Of a stretch of 64,000 nt of DNA, positions 28,203 to 37,363 are shown one piece after another. The number at the start of each line of letters is the position of its first letter. Positions within the stretch are counted from its first letter, which is position 1. Source of the stretch: Sphingomonas taxi (GTDB taxonomy: Bacteria > Pseudomonadota > Alphaproteobacteria > Sphingomonadales > Sphingomonadaceae); contig NZ_CP009571.1 in the NCBI RefSeq assembly GCF_000764535.1, positions 1,736,001 to 1,800,000 of the forward strand, in the 5' to 3' direction. Below the pieces are notes generated by a model that worked only from the letters and a program-made list of their open reading frames with translations, searched no databases and had not been told where the DNA came from. The position numbers were made by a program, and so were the translations under genes.

Positions 28203-29432
28203 ATGGCGCTGATCGATATGTTCCTCAGCCGCGCCGTCAAGCGTGGCCAACTCACCCTCCACCGTCCCGGCAAACCGCCCGCCACCTTCGGCACGCCCGA
28301 TCCCGAGCTCGGTCATATCCAGCTCCGGTTCCAGGACAATGGCGTCGCCGGACGGATCGTCCGCAACCCCGCGCTCGCCGCCGGCGAGATGTATATGGAC
28401 GGCCGGATGACCGTCGACGGCGACGACATCATGGGCCTCGTCCAGCTGATGAAGCGGAACAGCGCGTGGGAAGACGGCCAGAACGCGCTGCAACCCTCCG
28501 CCTTCGTGCGCGGCTTCGGCGCGGTGAAGCACCGGCTCGACCGGATCAACATGGAGCGCCGCTCGAAGCAGAACGTCGCGCATCATTACGATCTGTCGGC
28601 GCGGCTCTACGACCTGTTCCTCGACGCCGACAAACAATATAGCTGCGCTTACTACACCGATCCCGACAACAGCCTCGAACAGGCGCAGAGCGACAAGCTC
28701 GCGCATATCGCCGCCAAGCTGGCGCTGCGGCCGGGCATGCGGGTGCTCGACATCGGCTGCGGCTGGGGCGGCATGGCGCTGTATCTCAACAAGCATTTCG
28801 GCGTCGAGGTGCTCGGCGTGACGCTGTCCGAGGAACAGCTCAAGATCGCGCGCGAACGTTCCGCGGCGGCGGGCGTCGCCGACCGGGTCAAGTTCGAGCT
28901 GATCGACTATCGCCGCGTCGAGGGCCAGTTCGACCGTATCGTCTCGGTCGGCATGTTCGAACATGTCGGGCCGCCGCAATATCGCGCCTATTTTCGCAAA
29001 TGCCGCGACCTGCTGACGCCGAGCGGCGTCGCGCTGATCCACACGATCGGCCGGCTCGGGCCGCCCAGCGTTACCGACGACTGGACGACCAAATATATCT
29101 TCCCCGGCGGCTACAATCCGGCGCTGTCGGAGACGATCGCGGCGTTCGAAGGGCTGAAGCTGTTCCTCACCGACGTCGAGGTGCTGCGCCTTCATTACGC
29201 CTATACGCTGTACGAATGGTATCGCCGGACGGTGGCGGCGCGCGACGCGATCATCGCCCTGTACGACGAGCGCTTCTACCGGATGTGGACCTTCTACCTC
29301 GCCGGCGCGGCCAATGCGTTCGAGAATGGCGGGCTGGTCAATTTCCAGATCCAGTTCAGCCGCAGCCGCACCGAACTGCCGATCACCCGCGACTATATGT
29401 TCGAGGGCGAACGGAAGCTGCGGGGATACTGA
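28203..29432 (+). CDS. cfa: Cyclopropane-fatty-acyl-phospholipid synthase
   Basis: A 409-residue SAM-dependent enzyme that adds a methylene bridge to membrane unsaturated acyl chains. SAM motif I is MRVLDIGCGWGGMALYLNKH; NVAHHYDLSARLYDLFLD, YSCAYYTDP and SVGMFEHVGPPQY are classic CFA synthase stretches. N-terminal residues 1-120 form the lipid-binding region. Length is normal. It lies 18 bases after the molybdopterin gene and may be co-transcribed; a repeat pair follows. Confidence 0.93.
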   Translation: MALIDMFLSRAVKRGQLTLHRPGKPPATFGTPDPELGHIQLRFQDNGVAGRIVRNPALAAGEMYMDGRMTVDGDDIMGLVQLMKRNSAWEDGQNALQPSAFVRGFGAVKHRLDRINMERRSKQNVAHHYDLSARLYDLFLDADKQYSCAYYTDPDNSLEQAQSDKLAHIAAKLALRPGMRVLDIGCGWGGMALYLNKHFGVEVLGVTLSEEQLKIARERSAAAGVADRVKFELIDYRRVEGQFDRIVSVGMFEHVGPPQYRAYFRKCRDLLTPSGVALIHTIGRLGPPSVTDDWTTKYIFPGGYNPALSETIAAFEGLKLFLTDVEVLRLHYAYTLYEWYRRTVAARDAIIALYDERFYRMWTFYLAGAANAFENGGLVNFQIQFSRSRTELPITRDYMFEGERKLRGY

Positions 29433-29444
29433 GAACATCATTCT

Positions 29445-29540
29445 GTCATCCCCGCGCAGGCGGGGATCCATACGCGCGGACCACACGGCTAGAGGCGCAA
29501 CGTCAGCGTCTATGGATCCCCGCCTCCGCGGGGATGACGG
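29445..29540. repeat. 96-base REP pair, second copy
   Basis: Two inverted units (GTCATCCCCGCGCAGGCGG and its inverted partner ending in GGGGATGACG) flank a spacer with ACGTCAGCGTCTATGG. The element matches 7723-7818 in length, arms and much of its spacer, about 21.7 kb away. It lies between convergent genes and may also act as a bidirectional terminator stem. Confidence 0.85.
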
Positions 29541-29561
29541 TAAGTGGACGATTTGGAAGCC

Positions 29562-29966
29562 TTATCGCGCCTTGGGTGCCGGCACCGGCGCCGGCGCGAT
29601 GATCGCCGCGCGCGCGGCGGTCCGCTCCTCGAGGCTCACCACGCCGTCGTGATTGGTGTCGTATCGCGACGCCAGCGCACGGAACAGGCCCTGCATCTCG
29701 GCGGGCGTCACCTTGCCGTCGTGATTGGCGTCGGCGGTGTTGAACCACGCGGTGCTGATCGCCTTGGCCTTGCCCGGCGGCATCTTGTTCTTGCCGACGT
29801 CCATCCGTGCGACGCGCGCGTCGATCTCGGCGCGGGTCAGCACGCCGTCGTGATTGGCGTCGGAGCGGTCGAACTCGGCCTTCAGCTTGGGATCGATCGC
29901 CTGCGCCGCCACCATCGGCGTGGCGAGCATCAGGACGGGCAGAGCGGCGAGCAACGGACGAAACAT
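29562..29966 (-). CDS. Exported EF-hand protein
   Basis: A 134-residue secreted protein: signal peptide MFRPLLAALPVLMLATPMVA, then three EF-hand loops with DANHDG or DTNHDG cores: DRSDANHDGVLTRAE (about residues 33-47), NTADANHDGKVTPAE and RYDTNHDGVVSLEE. The tail is rich in Ala/Pro. It probably binds calcium in the periplasm; role unknown. GGAG precedes the ATG. It is convergent with the cfa gene across the repeat. Confidence 0.85.
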   Translation of the reverse strand: MFRPLLAALPVLMLATPMVAAQAIDPKLKAEFDRSDANHDGVLTRAEIDARVARMDVGKNKMPPGKAKAISTAWFNTADANHDGKVTPAEMQGLFRALASRYDTNHDGVVSLEERTAARAAIIAPAPVPAPKAR

Positions 29967-30098
29967 GACGTCTCCGAAAAAAGGGATCGACCGCGATACT
30001 AGCGGCCGGCGATTAAACCCACCGTGAACGCAACCGTTGCGCAGGCGCGCGCAGGAGCCTAGGGGCGCGGCGACCCGACCATAGCCAAGGATGCTGCC

Positions 30099-31316
30099 GT
30101 GACCGATCAGATCAACCGTGTCGTTCTCGCCTATTCGGGTGGGCTGGATACGAGCGTGATCCTGAAGTGGCTGCAACAGACGTATAATTGCGAGGTGGTG
30201 ACCTTCACCGCCGACCTCGGCCAGGGCGAGGAGCTGGAGCCCGCGCGGCAGAAGGCGCAGATGGCCGGCGTCAAGCCCGAGCATATCTTCATCGACGATC
30301 TGCGCGAGGAATTCGTACGCGATTACGTCTTCCCGATGATGCGCTCCAACGCCCTGTATGAAGGGCTGTATCTGCTCGGCACCTCGATCGCGCGGCCGCT
30401 GATCGCCAAGCGCCAGATCGAGATCGCCCGTCAGGTGAACGCCGATGCGGTCAGCCACGGCGCGACCGGCAAGGGCAACGACCAGGTCCGCTTCGAGCTC
30501 GGTTATTACGCGCTCGCACCCGACATCAAGGTGATCGCACCGTGGCGCGAATGGGATTTGACCAGCCGCACCCGGCTGATTGAATTCGCCGAACAGCACC
30601 AGATCCCGGTCGCCAAGGACAAGCGCGGCGAATCGCCCTTCTCGACCGACGCGAACCTCCTGCACACCTCGTCCGAGGGCAAGGTGCTCGAGGATCCGTG
30701 GCAGGAGGTGCCGGATTACGTCTATTCGCGTACCGTAAACCCCGAGGACGCGCCCGACGCCCCCGAATATATCACGATCGATTTCGAGCGCGGCGACGGC
30801 GTGGCGCTGAACGGCGAGGCAACCAGCCCGGCGACGCTGCTGACCATGCTCAACGAACTCGGCCGCCGTCACGGCATCGGCCGCCTCGACCTCGTCGAGA
30901 ACCGCTTCGTCGGGATGAAGAGCCGCGGCATGTACGAGACGCCGGGCGGCACCATCTATCACCTCGCCCATCGCGGCATCGAGCAGATCACGCTCGACCG
31001 CGGCGCCGCGCATCTCAAGGACGAACTCGCGCCGCGCTATGCAGAGCTGGTCTACAATGGCTTCTGGTTCAGCCCCGAGCGCGAGATGCTGCAGGCGGCG
31101 ATCGACCACAGCCAAGCGAAGGTCAGCGGCACCGTCCGCCTCAAGCTCTACAAGGGCGGCGTCTATATCGTCGGCCGCAGGTCGCCCAACTCGCTCTATT
31201 CGGAAAAGGTCGTGACCTTCGAAGACGATCAGGGCGCCTACGACCAGCGCGACGCGGCAGGCTTCATCAAACTCAACGCGCTGCGCCTTCGCCTGCTAGG
31301 CCGCCGCGACGCCTGA
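30099..31316 (+). CDS. argG: Argininosuccinate synthase
   Basis: The 405-residue enzyme joins citrulline and aspartate with ATP in arginine synthesis. [17 protein letters not shown] at residue 9 is the PP-loop; [18 protein letters not shown] and [16 protein letters not shown] are substrate motifs; [14 protein letters not shown] follows. Length is standard. The start is GTG at 30099. It is monocistronic with about 130 bases upstream and a repeat pair downstream. Confidence 0.97.
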   Translation: MTDQINRVVLAYSGGLDTSVILKWLQQTYNCEVVTFTADLGQGEELEPARQKAQMAGVKPEHIFIDDLREEFVRDYVFPMMRSNALYEGLYLLGTSIARPLIAKRQIEIARQVNADAVSHGATGKGNDQVRFELGYYALAPDIKVIAPWREWDLTSRTRLIEFAEQHQIPVAKDKRGESPFSTDANLLHTSSEGKVLEDPWQEVPDYVYSRTVNPEDAPDAPEYITIDFERGDGVALNGEATSPATLLTMLNELGRRHGIGRLDLVENRFVGMKSRGMYETPGGTIYHLAHRGIEQITLDRGAAHLKDELAPRYAELVYNGFWFSPEREMLQAAIDHSQAKVSGTVRLKLYKGGVYIVGRRSPNSLYSEKVVTFEDDQGAYDQRDAAGFIKLNALRLRLLGRRDA

Positions 31317-31362
31317 TTCGCGGAGCGGCATGGCGTGGTTACGACGCCTGCCCGCACCAAAC

Positions 31363-31470
31363 CGTCACCCCGGACTCGTTCCGGGGTCCACCCATCCGCA
31401 AGGGCACGGCCGGAGGCTCCAGCCCCGCGCCTCGCCGCAGAGTGGACCCCGGAACGAGTCCGGGGTGACG
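31363..31470. repeat. Inverted GTCACCCCGGACTCG-type repeat pair
   Basis: Arms GTCACCCCGGACTCGTTCCG and its inverted partner (GGAACGAGTCCGGGGTGACG) flank about 60 bases. The related pair at 38554 uses a slightly different arm. It fills most of the 249-base gap after argG. Confidence 0.82.
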
Positions 31471-31565
31471 GATGTGGGTGGTCCGGTCACGAGCCCCGCC
31501 GCCTCCATTCGGCGCACCCGGCACGACAATGCTTGTCGGACGCGGTTCCTACCCACTAAGGCAGG

Positions 31566-33185
31566 ATGATGCAGGGGCATAAGCTGCACTGGTGGCAAAC
31601 GCGGTGGTTCGTCGTGGCGATGGTGATCGCGGCGGTGATCCCGTTGTTGTGGCCCGACATCCCGCCGCTGGTCGATCTACCCGGGCATATGGGGCGCTAT
31701 CGCGTCCAGCTCGACGGCGCCGCCTATCCGTGGCTCGCCGAATGGTACGATTTCCGCTGGGCGTTGATCGGCAACCTCGGCGTCGACCTGCTTATCGAGC
31801 CGCTCGCGCCGATCCTCGGCCTCGAACTCGCCGTCAAGCTGATCATCATGGCGATCCCCGCACTCACCGTGTCGGGATTGCTGTGGATCGCGCGCGAGGT
31901 GCACGGCCGCATTCCCGCCACCGCGCTGTTCGCATTGCCGCTCGCCTACAGTTACCCCTTCCAGTTCGGCTTCGTGAATTTCGCGCTGTCGATGGCGCTG
32001 GCGCTCAACCTGTTCGCGCTGTGGCTGCGGATGGGCCGGCTCGGCAGCCTCAAACTGCGCGCGATCCTGTTCGTGCCTTTGTCCTGCGCTCTGTGGGTCT
32101 GCCACACCTTCGGCTGGGGGGTGCTCGGCATCCTCGCCTTCTCCGCCGAGATGGTCCGCCAGCACGACCTGCGCAAGGACGGCCGCGGCGGGCATTGGCT
32201 GGAGAGCTGGACGCGTGCCGCCATCGGCTGCCTGCCGCTCGCCTTGCCGTTCGCGATGATGGTGCTGTGGCGTTCGGGCGATCACGTCACCGGCAAGACG
32301 ATGGACTGGTTCAACTGGCGCGCCAAGGTCGGCTGGATCATCATGGTGTTGCGCGACCGCTGGATGGCGTTCGACCTCGCCTCCGCTACCGTGCTGTTCA
32401 TCATCCTGCTCAAGGGCGTCCGCGACCATCGCGTCGAATATTCGCGCAACCTGCTGCTTTCGACGCTGTTCCTGACCGCGATCTTCGTGCTGCTGCCGCG
32501 GATCGTCTTCGGCTCGGCCTATGCCGACATGCGGCTCGCGCCGTTCGTGATCGCGATCGCGCTGATCGCGTTGCGTCCCCGCCACGGCCTGTCGTTCCGG
32601 GGGGCCTCGACATTGGCCGCGCTCGGCCTGCTCTTCTGCGGCGCGCGGCTGGTCGGCACGACGATCAGCTATCTGCAATTCGACCGCGAATACGACCGCA
32701 CGCTCGCCGCGCTCGACCACGTCCCGCGGGGCGCGCGATTGCTGACCATGGTCGGTCGCACCTGTCGCGACGAATGGCTCTATTCGCGGCTCGAACATGC
32801 CGCCGGCATCGCGCTCGAACGGCGCATCGCCTACGCCAACGATCAATGGTCGATGGCCGGCGGGCAGTTGCTCACCGTCCGCTACACCCCCGCGGGCCGC
32901 TTCGCGCACGACCCGTCGCAGCTCGTCACCGACCGGCGCTGCCGCGGCGAATGGTGGCGGCCGTTGCGCGTCTCGCTCGCCTATCTGCCGCGCGATGCCT
33001 TCGACTATGTCTGGCTGATCAATCCGGCGCCGGTCGAACCCGCATTCCTGACCGGCCTGACGCCGATCTGGCGCAGCGGCCGCGACGTCCTCTATCGGAT
33101 CGATGACCGCCGCCGCCCGGACGTGACGCTCGACCCCGACCTGCTGCCGCCGCGGCGGCGGCCGGTCAGCCTTCTCCCTTCCTGA
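31566..33185 (+). CDS. Polytopic membrane protein, possible GT-C type
   Basis: A 539-residue protein with about ten predicted membrane helices (for example WFVVAMVIAAVIPLLW at residue 14 and LASATVLFIILL) and a soluble C-terminal region of about 150 residues. After helix 1 comes DIPPLVDLPGHMGRY, with a DxP-H arrangement as in lipid-linked glycosyltransferases of the GT-C fold, but I see no decisive motif. It is monocistronic and its 3' end overlaps the convergent GNAT gene by 20 bases. Function unassigned. Confidence 0.7.
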   Translation: MMQGHKLHWWQTRWFVVAMVIAAVIPLLWPDIPPLVDLPGHMGRYRVQLDGAAYPWLAEWYDFRWALIGNLGVDLLIEPLAPILGLELAVKLIIMAIPALTVSGLLWIAREVHGRIPATALFALPLAYSYPFQFGFVNFALSMALALNLFALWLRMGRLGSLKLRAILFVPLSCALWVCHTFGWGVLGILAFSAEMVRQHDLRKDGRGGHWLESWTRAAIGCLPLALPFAMMVLWRSGDHVTGKTMDWFNWRAKVGWIIMVLRDRWMAFDLASATVLFIILLKGVRDHRVEYSRNLLLSTLFLTAIFVLLPRIVFGSAYADMRLAPFVIAIALIALRPRHGLSFRGASTLAALGLLFCGARLVGTTISYLQFDREYDRTLAALDHVPRGARLLTMVGRTCRDEWLYSRLEHAAGIALERRIAYANDQWSMAGGQLLTVRYTPAGRFAHDPSQLVTDRRCRGEWWRPLRVSLAYLPRDAFDYVWLINPAPVEPAFLTGLTPIWRSGRDVLYRIDDRRRPDVTLDPDLLPPRRRPVSLLPS

Positions 33186-34302
33186 ACGGCGCCAGTTCGG
33201 CGAGATAGCTCTGCTCGTCCGCCACCGCGGCGCGCTCGCGGACAAGGAAGTCGGCGATCGCGCGACGGAAGCCCGCATCGGGAATGTAATGCGCCGACCA
33301 CGTCGGCACCGGCACGTAGCCGCGCGCCAGCTTGTGCTCGCCCTGCGCGCCCGCCTCGACCGTCCTGAGCCCGCGCGCGATCGCGGCATCGATCGCCTGA
33401 TAATAACACAGTTCGAAATGGAGGAACGGCACCTCCTCGGTACAGCCCCAATAGCGGCCGTAGAGCGTGTCCGCGCCGATCAGGTTGAGCGCCCCCGCGA
33501 TCGGTGTGCCGTCCCGCTCGGCGAGGATCAACAGCACGTCGTCGCCCATCCGCTCGCCGAGCATCGGGAAGAAGCTGCGGTTCAGATACGGCCGCCCCCA
33601 TTTACGGCTGCCCGTATCCTGATAGAAGGTCCAGAACGCGTCCCAATGTTCCGCCCGGATCTCCGCGCCGGAGAGATGACGGATCGTCAGCCCCTGTACC
33701 GCCGCCTCGCGCTCCTTGCGGATCGCCTTGCGCTTGCGGCTGGCGAGCGCGGCGAGGAAATCGTCGAAACTCTTATAGCCCTGATTGGCCCAGTGGAATT
33801 GCGTCCCCTCGCGGATCAGCCAGCCCGCCTGTTCGAACAACGGCACCTGCTCCGGGCTGACGAAGGTCGCATGCGCCGACGACAGGCCGTGCTGGTCGGT
33901 CACCGCTTCGAGCGCAGCGATCAGCGCCGGACCGGCGCTCTCCTCGCGCAGCAGCAGGCGCGGCCCCGGCACCGGGCTGAACGGCGCGGCGATCTGGAGC
34001 TTGGGATAATAATGACCCCCCGCCCGCTCCCACGCGTCGGCCCAGGCGTGGTCGAAGACATATTCGCCCTGGCTGTGGCTCTTGGCATAGGCCGGCGCGA
34101 TCGCGGCGGGCGCCCCGTCGGCGCCGTCGACGACGATCGGGATCGGCTGCCACCCCGATCGCCCCCCGGTGCTGGCCGACTCTTCGAGCGCGGCGAGAAA
34201 GGCGTGGCGGACGAAGGGGTTGCCGGTACCGGCGCAGGCGTCCCATTGGTCGGCCGGGATCGCGCGGACGCCATCGACGAGGCGGGCGGCGACCTGGGTC
34301 AT
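33166..34302 (-). CDS. GNAT-superfamily acyltransferase (DUF482 type)
   Basis: A 378-residue protein with two GNAT-like halves. NPFVRHAFLAALEESAS near the N-terminus, YPKLQIAAPFSPVPGPRLL, HWANQGYKSFDDFLAALASRKRKAIRKER and GADTLYGRYWGCTEEVPFLHFELCYYQAID are typical of the DUF482/FemAB-like group. Such proteins may transfer amino acids or acyl groups to a surface polymer. I start at MTQVAARLVDG (34302); the frame is open to 34350. Substrate unknown. Confidence 0.8.
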   Translation of the reverse strand: MTQVAARLVDGVRAIPADQWDACAGTGNPFVRHAFLAALEESASTGGRSGWQPIPIVVDGADGAPAAIAPAYAKSHSQGEYVFDHAWADAWERAGGHYYPKLQIAAPFSPVPGPRLLLREESAGPALIAALEAVTDQHGLSSAHATFVSPEQVPLFEQAGWLIREGTQFHWANQGYKSFDDFLAALASRKRKAIRKEREAAVQGLTIRHLSGAEIRAEHWDAFWTFYQDTGSRKWGRPYLNRSFFPMLGERMGDDVLLILAERDGTPIAGALNLIGADTLYGRYWGCTEEVPFLHFELCYYQAIDAAIARGLRTVEAGAQGEHKLARGYVPVPTWSAHYIPDAGFRRAIADFLVRERAAVADEQSYLAELAPFRKGEG

Positions 34303-34391
34303 GCGGCGAGGATCGTAAAGGTCATCGCGGCGGATATAGGCGCTCGACACCGACTTGCGGAGGGGGCGTCAACCACGCCCCCTCCCGGAAA

Positions 34392-34856
34392 TCATGCCAG
34401 TTCGACGATCGCATCCACCTCGACCGCGGCGCCGAGCGGCAGCACCGGCACGCCGACCGCGCTGCGCGCATGTTTGCCGGCGTCGCCGAACAGCGCGACC
34501 ATCAGCTCCGACGCGCCATTGGCGACCTTCGGCTGGTCGGTGAAATCGGCCGCCGAATTGACGAACACGCCGAGCTTGACGATCCGCTTCACCCGCGAAA
34601 GGTCACCGCCGAGATATTTCTTCACCTGCGCGACGATCATCAGCCCGCAGAGTTTCGCGGCCTCCTGCCCGTCCTCCAGCGACACGCCATCGCCGAGTCG
34701 GCCGGTGACGAGCTGCCCCGCCTTGAACGGCAGCTGCCCCGACAGATGGAGCAGACCGCCCGCTTCGACCACCGGCACGTAGGCGGCGACGGGCGCCGCG
34801 GCTTCGGGCAGCGACAGGCCGAGTTCCTCGAGCTTGCGATCGACATGGGTGGTCAT
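34392..34856 (-). CDS. RidA-family deaminase
   Basis: A 154-residue member of the YjgF/RidA family, whose trimers hydrolyse reactive enamine/imine intermediates from PLP enzymes. GGLLHLSGQLPFKAGQLV, EDGQEAAKLCGLMIVAQVKKYLGG and the C-terminal ARSAVGVPVLPLGAAVEVDAI with the substrate-binding Arg are visible. AAGGACCCAG lies upstream of the ATG. Divergence from short RidA suggests a subfamily with a longer N-terminus. Confidence 0.9.
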   Translation of the reverse strand: MTTHVDRKLEELGLSLPEAAAPVAAYVPVVEAGGLLHLSGQLPFKAGQLVTGRLGDGVSLEDGQEAAKLCGLMIVAQVKKYLGGDLSRVKRIVKLGVFVNSAADFTDQPKVANGASELMVALFGDAGKHARSAVGVPVLPLGAAVEVDAIVELA

Positions 34857-34976
34857 GGCTGGGTCCTTTCGGGAAATGATCGGGGGCGCTTAGCCGATTC
34901 GGCGGGCGGGTGGAACGCCGTCGCCACCCCCCACGTCAGCACCGCGCAGGCGGGGATGACGAAGCGAAGGAGATAA

Positions 34977-35597
34977 CTACGCTGCCACCCCAGCGTCGAA
35001 CCGCGCCGCGATCCAGTCCGCCGCCTCGCGCCAGTCGTCGATCCGCGCGTGCGCGAAGGCGGCGGGCGGCACGTTGGGGGCCAGCGTCGGCTCCGACACC
35101 ATGTGAAGCCGATGCACCTCGGGCGCGTGGCGCGCCACCGATTCGTGGTGCACCGCGAGATCGTCGACGAACACCGTCACCGGGTCGCCATAGTCCGCCC
35201 GCAGTCGCGCGACCGGCTCGCCCTTGCCGCCTTGGTTGCATTCGACGCGATGCGCGATGCCGAATCGCGCCAATTGTTCGATCCGCGCCGGCTTGCACGC
35301 ATCGGTGATGTTGGTGAGCACGACGATGTCCGCGTGCGCCGCCAGCCGCGCGAGGGCCTCGGCGGCATGCGGCACCAGCGTCTGGCGGTGCATCTCTGCC
35401 GGAAAGAAACCGCCGAGCATGTCCCACATCTCCTCGCGCGTCGGCGCCGGGCCGCCGTCGCGTCGGCGCATACTGTTGGCGAAATCGGCACCGTCGGGCG
35501 TGAAGTCGATGTCGTGCGCCTCGCCGACCCAGGCGCCGAAATGCTTTACCATGTGCAGCAGCACCTCGTCGCAATCGGTGATCAACAGCGGTTTCAT
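34977..35597 (-). CDS. HAD-superfamily hydrolase
   Basis: A 206-residue haloacid-dehalogenase-like protein. Motif I is LLITDCDEVLLHM at residue 4: the usual DxD is DCD, giving a nucleophile and a general-acid Asp. Motif II is VVLTNITDA, motif III the Lys region, and motif IV FVDDLAVHHESVA. It overlaps the upstream DUF3572 gene (ATGA). The natural phosphate ester is unknown. Confidence 0.82.
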   Translation of the reverse strand: MKPLLITDCDEVLLHMVKHFGAWVGEAHDIDFTPDGADFANSMRRRDGGPAPTREEMWDMLGGFFPAEMHRQTLVPHAAEALARLAAHADIVVLTNITDACKPARIEQLARFGIAHRVECNQGGKGEPVARLRADYGDPVTVFVDDLAVHHESVARHAPEVHRLHMVSEPTLAPNVPPAAFAHARIDDWREAADWIAARFDAGVAA

Positions 35598-35869
35598 CGC
35601 AGCTCCAAGGCCTGGCGGGCGCCAATCAGCGCCTCCGGGGGAACGCCGAGCGCGCGGGCGCAGGCGATCAGATCGGGTTCGTAGGATTCGAGATATTCGA
35701 TCACCGCACCCAGCACCGCCGGCTCGCCGGCACGGGCGCGCAGATCGTCGGGGAACAGACCGGTGACCGCGATCAGCCGGTCGGCGCGGTCGGGCTCGCC
35801 GATCGCCCACACCAGGGCCTGCAGGGCGAGCACCTCGGGATCGGGGATGTTTGTATCGCGCGCGCGCAT
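35594..35869 (-). CDS. DUF3572 protein
   Basis: A 91-residue, mostly helical small protein matching the alphaproteobacterial DUF3572 pattern: EVLALQALVWAIGEPDRADRL followed by TGLFPDDLRARAGEPAVLGAV and a conserved LESYEPDLIACARAL. No enzymatic motif. Its ATG is divergent from the DivK-like gene, 37 bases away, and it is coupled to the HAD gene downstream. Confidence 0.85.
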   Translation of the reverse strand: MRARDTNIPDPEVLALQALVWAIGEPDRADRLIAVTGLFPDDLRARAGEPAVLGAVIEYLESYEPDLIACARALGVPPEALIGARQALELR

Positions 35870-35906
35870 TGCCTATCGTCCATTATCGGAAGGGTTGGTG
35901 ACGCAC

Positions 35907-36269
35907 GTGGCGAAACGGGTACTCGTTGTCGAGGATAACGAACTCAATCTGAAACTGTTCTGCGACCTGTTGCGCGCGCACGGCATGACCGCCGAGCCGG
36001 TGCGCGACGGGCGCGAGGCGGTGGCGCGCGCACGCGCCTTCGGTCCGGACCTGATCGTCATGGATATCCAGATGCCGCACGTCACCGGCTATGAGCTGAT
36101 CCTCGAACTGATGGTCGACGAGCAATTGCGCGATATCCCGGTGATGGCGGTGACGGCCTATGCCGGCCGCGACGACGAGGAGCGCATCCGCGCCGCCGGC
36201 GCACGCTCCTACGTGTCGAAGCCGATCAGCCTCGCCCGGTTCATGGACGCGGTAAACGCGCTGCTTTGA
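35907..36269 (+). CDS. divK: DivK-like single-domain response regulator
   Basis: A 120-residue receiver domain. VAKRVLVVEDNELNLKLF gives the acidic pocket, D53 in LIVMDIQMP is the phosphorylation site, and RSYVSKPI carries the switch Lys. In alphaproteobacteria DivK adjusts the cell-cycle kinases DivJ/PleC/DivL. I start at GTG 35907, where homologs typically begin with M-A-K-R; GTG 35898 or TTG 35895 nearer the GGAAGGG site are alternatives. It is divergent from the DUF3572 gene. Confidence 0.85.
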   Translation: MAKRVLVVEDNELNLKLFCDLLRAHGMTAEPVRDGREAVARARAFGPDLIVMDIQMPHVTGYELILELMVDEQLRDIPVMAVTAYAGRDDEERIRAAGARSYVSKPISLARFMDAVNALL

Positions 36270-36594
36270 CGGAAAGACGCCCTGCCGAGCCGGCGAGGCT
36301 TCGACAGGGCGCCGCGCGCTTCCAGACCCCCGCCCCCCGAGAAGGGCCGGATGCTGCAAGCCTCATGAAAACGTGACATCGCCGGTCCGGTTCCCGCCGC
36401 ACGGCGCGGCGACCTTCGCCACCCCATAAACCAAGGGCGGCATCCTCATGGAGAGAACACCGCCCTTGGCCCGTAGTGACGCGATACAGGGCAGCCGGAG
36501 GATCCAGCCGCCAGTGTTCGCTATGCCGAAAGAAGATGAACGCAATGTGTCCGAAGCGCGCCCGGATCAAGGCGTCAGTCGCAGGCGACGGCGC
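36270..36594. other. Gene-free region with several hairpins
   Basis: No credible gene lies between divK and rpmG (409 bases in all, including the terminator). The part 36270-36594 has nested inverted repeats: CGCCCTG with CAGGGCG near 36279-36308, and a perfect 10-bp stem CCAAGGGCGG (36431-36440) with CCGCCCTTGG (36460-36469). A small RNA or processing structure is possible, but no promoter is evident. Confidence 0.4.
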
Positions 36595-36637
36595 ATGCGA
36601 AAAGCCGCCGGCGCCCATGCACCGGCGGCTTTCGCAT
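36595..36637 (-). terminator. Terminator of rpmG
   Basis: A long stem, ATGCGAAAAGCCGCCGG at 36595-36611 with CCGGCGGCTTTCGCAT at 36622-36637, with one bulged A and a 10-base loop. Read on the minus strand it ends in CTTTT. It lies 41 bases beyond the rpmG stop. Confidence 0.75.
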
Positions 36638-36678
36638 ACGCTGGCAAACGGCGGCGGCGCGCTGCGCCGCCCGGCCGC

Positions 36679-36846
36679 TTACTTGATCTTGGCTTCCTTG
36701 AACTCGACGTGCTTGCGCACGACGGGATCATACTTGCTGAAGCTCAGCTTCTCGGTCTTCGTCCGCGGGTTCTTCTTGGTGACGTAGAAGAAACCGGTGT
36801 CGGCGGTGCTGACGAGCTTGATCTTGACGGTAGTCGGCTTGGCCAT
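36679..36846 (-). CDS. rpmG: 50S ribosomal protein L33
   Basis: A 55-residue large-subunit protein: [20 protein letters not shown], then [20 protein letters not shown]. It has no cysteine, so it is the zinc-free form. The start at 36846 gives the standard length; the frame is open to 36885 only by chance. A promoter region of about 170 bases separates it from the divergent hypothetical gene. Confidence 0.97.
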   Translation of the reverse strand: MAKPTTVKIKLVSTADTGFFYVTKKNPRTKTEKLSFSKYDPVVRKHVEFKEAKIK

Positions 36847-37020
36847 GAGCCCTAATCCTGAAAACAAGGAGAGCGGCAGCACCAACGCAGCCGCTCGATC
36901 AGTCGCGGCGCATGGGCCAGCGGCGCGCGAAAGTCAACCATGGCCATGCCGCAGCGGCTGTCTTAACCACCCCATTACCATTGGCGGCCCAGAATTGCGG
37001 CAGAAAACACGGGGGCGAGG

Positions 37021-37359
37021 ATGATGGCGCGGCGAATCGAGCGGCAGGCGGACGAGCTGGATGCGGTGCGCGCCGATCTGTCGGCACGAATCGCCGCGAT
37101 CGACGTCAAGGCGCCCTACAGCTGCGCCAGCGACCTCAAGCCCGATATCAACCAGATCCGCCTGATCGCCCACCGCAACGGGCTCAATCCCGCAGTGACC
37201 GTCGCCCATTTCGTCGATTCGGCGCTGTCGCGCGGCGAACAGGGCGCGCTGCTTCACGGCTGGCTGCGGATGCTCGGCGATGCGATCGCCAGCGAGCGAC
37301 AGGACGTGCGCGCCTGCGACACCTTCGCTGCCGCCTGTTCGGTGCGGCTGGCGGGCTGA
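37021..37359 (+). CDS. Small conserved hypothetical protein
   Basis: A 112-residue protein. A charged N-terminal helix (RIERQADELDAVRADLSARI) precedes SCASDLKPDINQIRLIAHRNGL and a second helical region; three cysteines are spread through the sequence. No known domain. The start could be either of two tandem ATGs. It lies four bases before the TMEM165-like gene and may be co-transcribed with it. Confidence 0.55.
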   Translation: MMARRIERQADELDAVRADLSARIAAIDVKAPYSCASDLKPDINQIRLIAHRNGLNPAVTVAHFVDSALSRGEQGALLHGWLRMLGDAIASERQDVRACDTFAAACSVRLAG

Positions 37360-37363
37360 CGCC

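Noticed and set aside
36448..36855. 135-codon frame between divK and rpmG
   Set aside because: It runs through the rpmG terminator and antisense to rpmG; no ribosome site.
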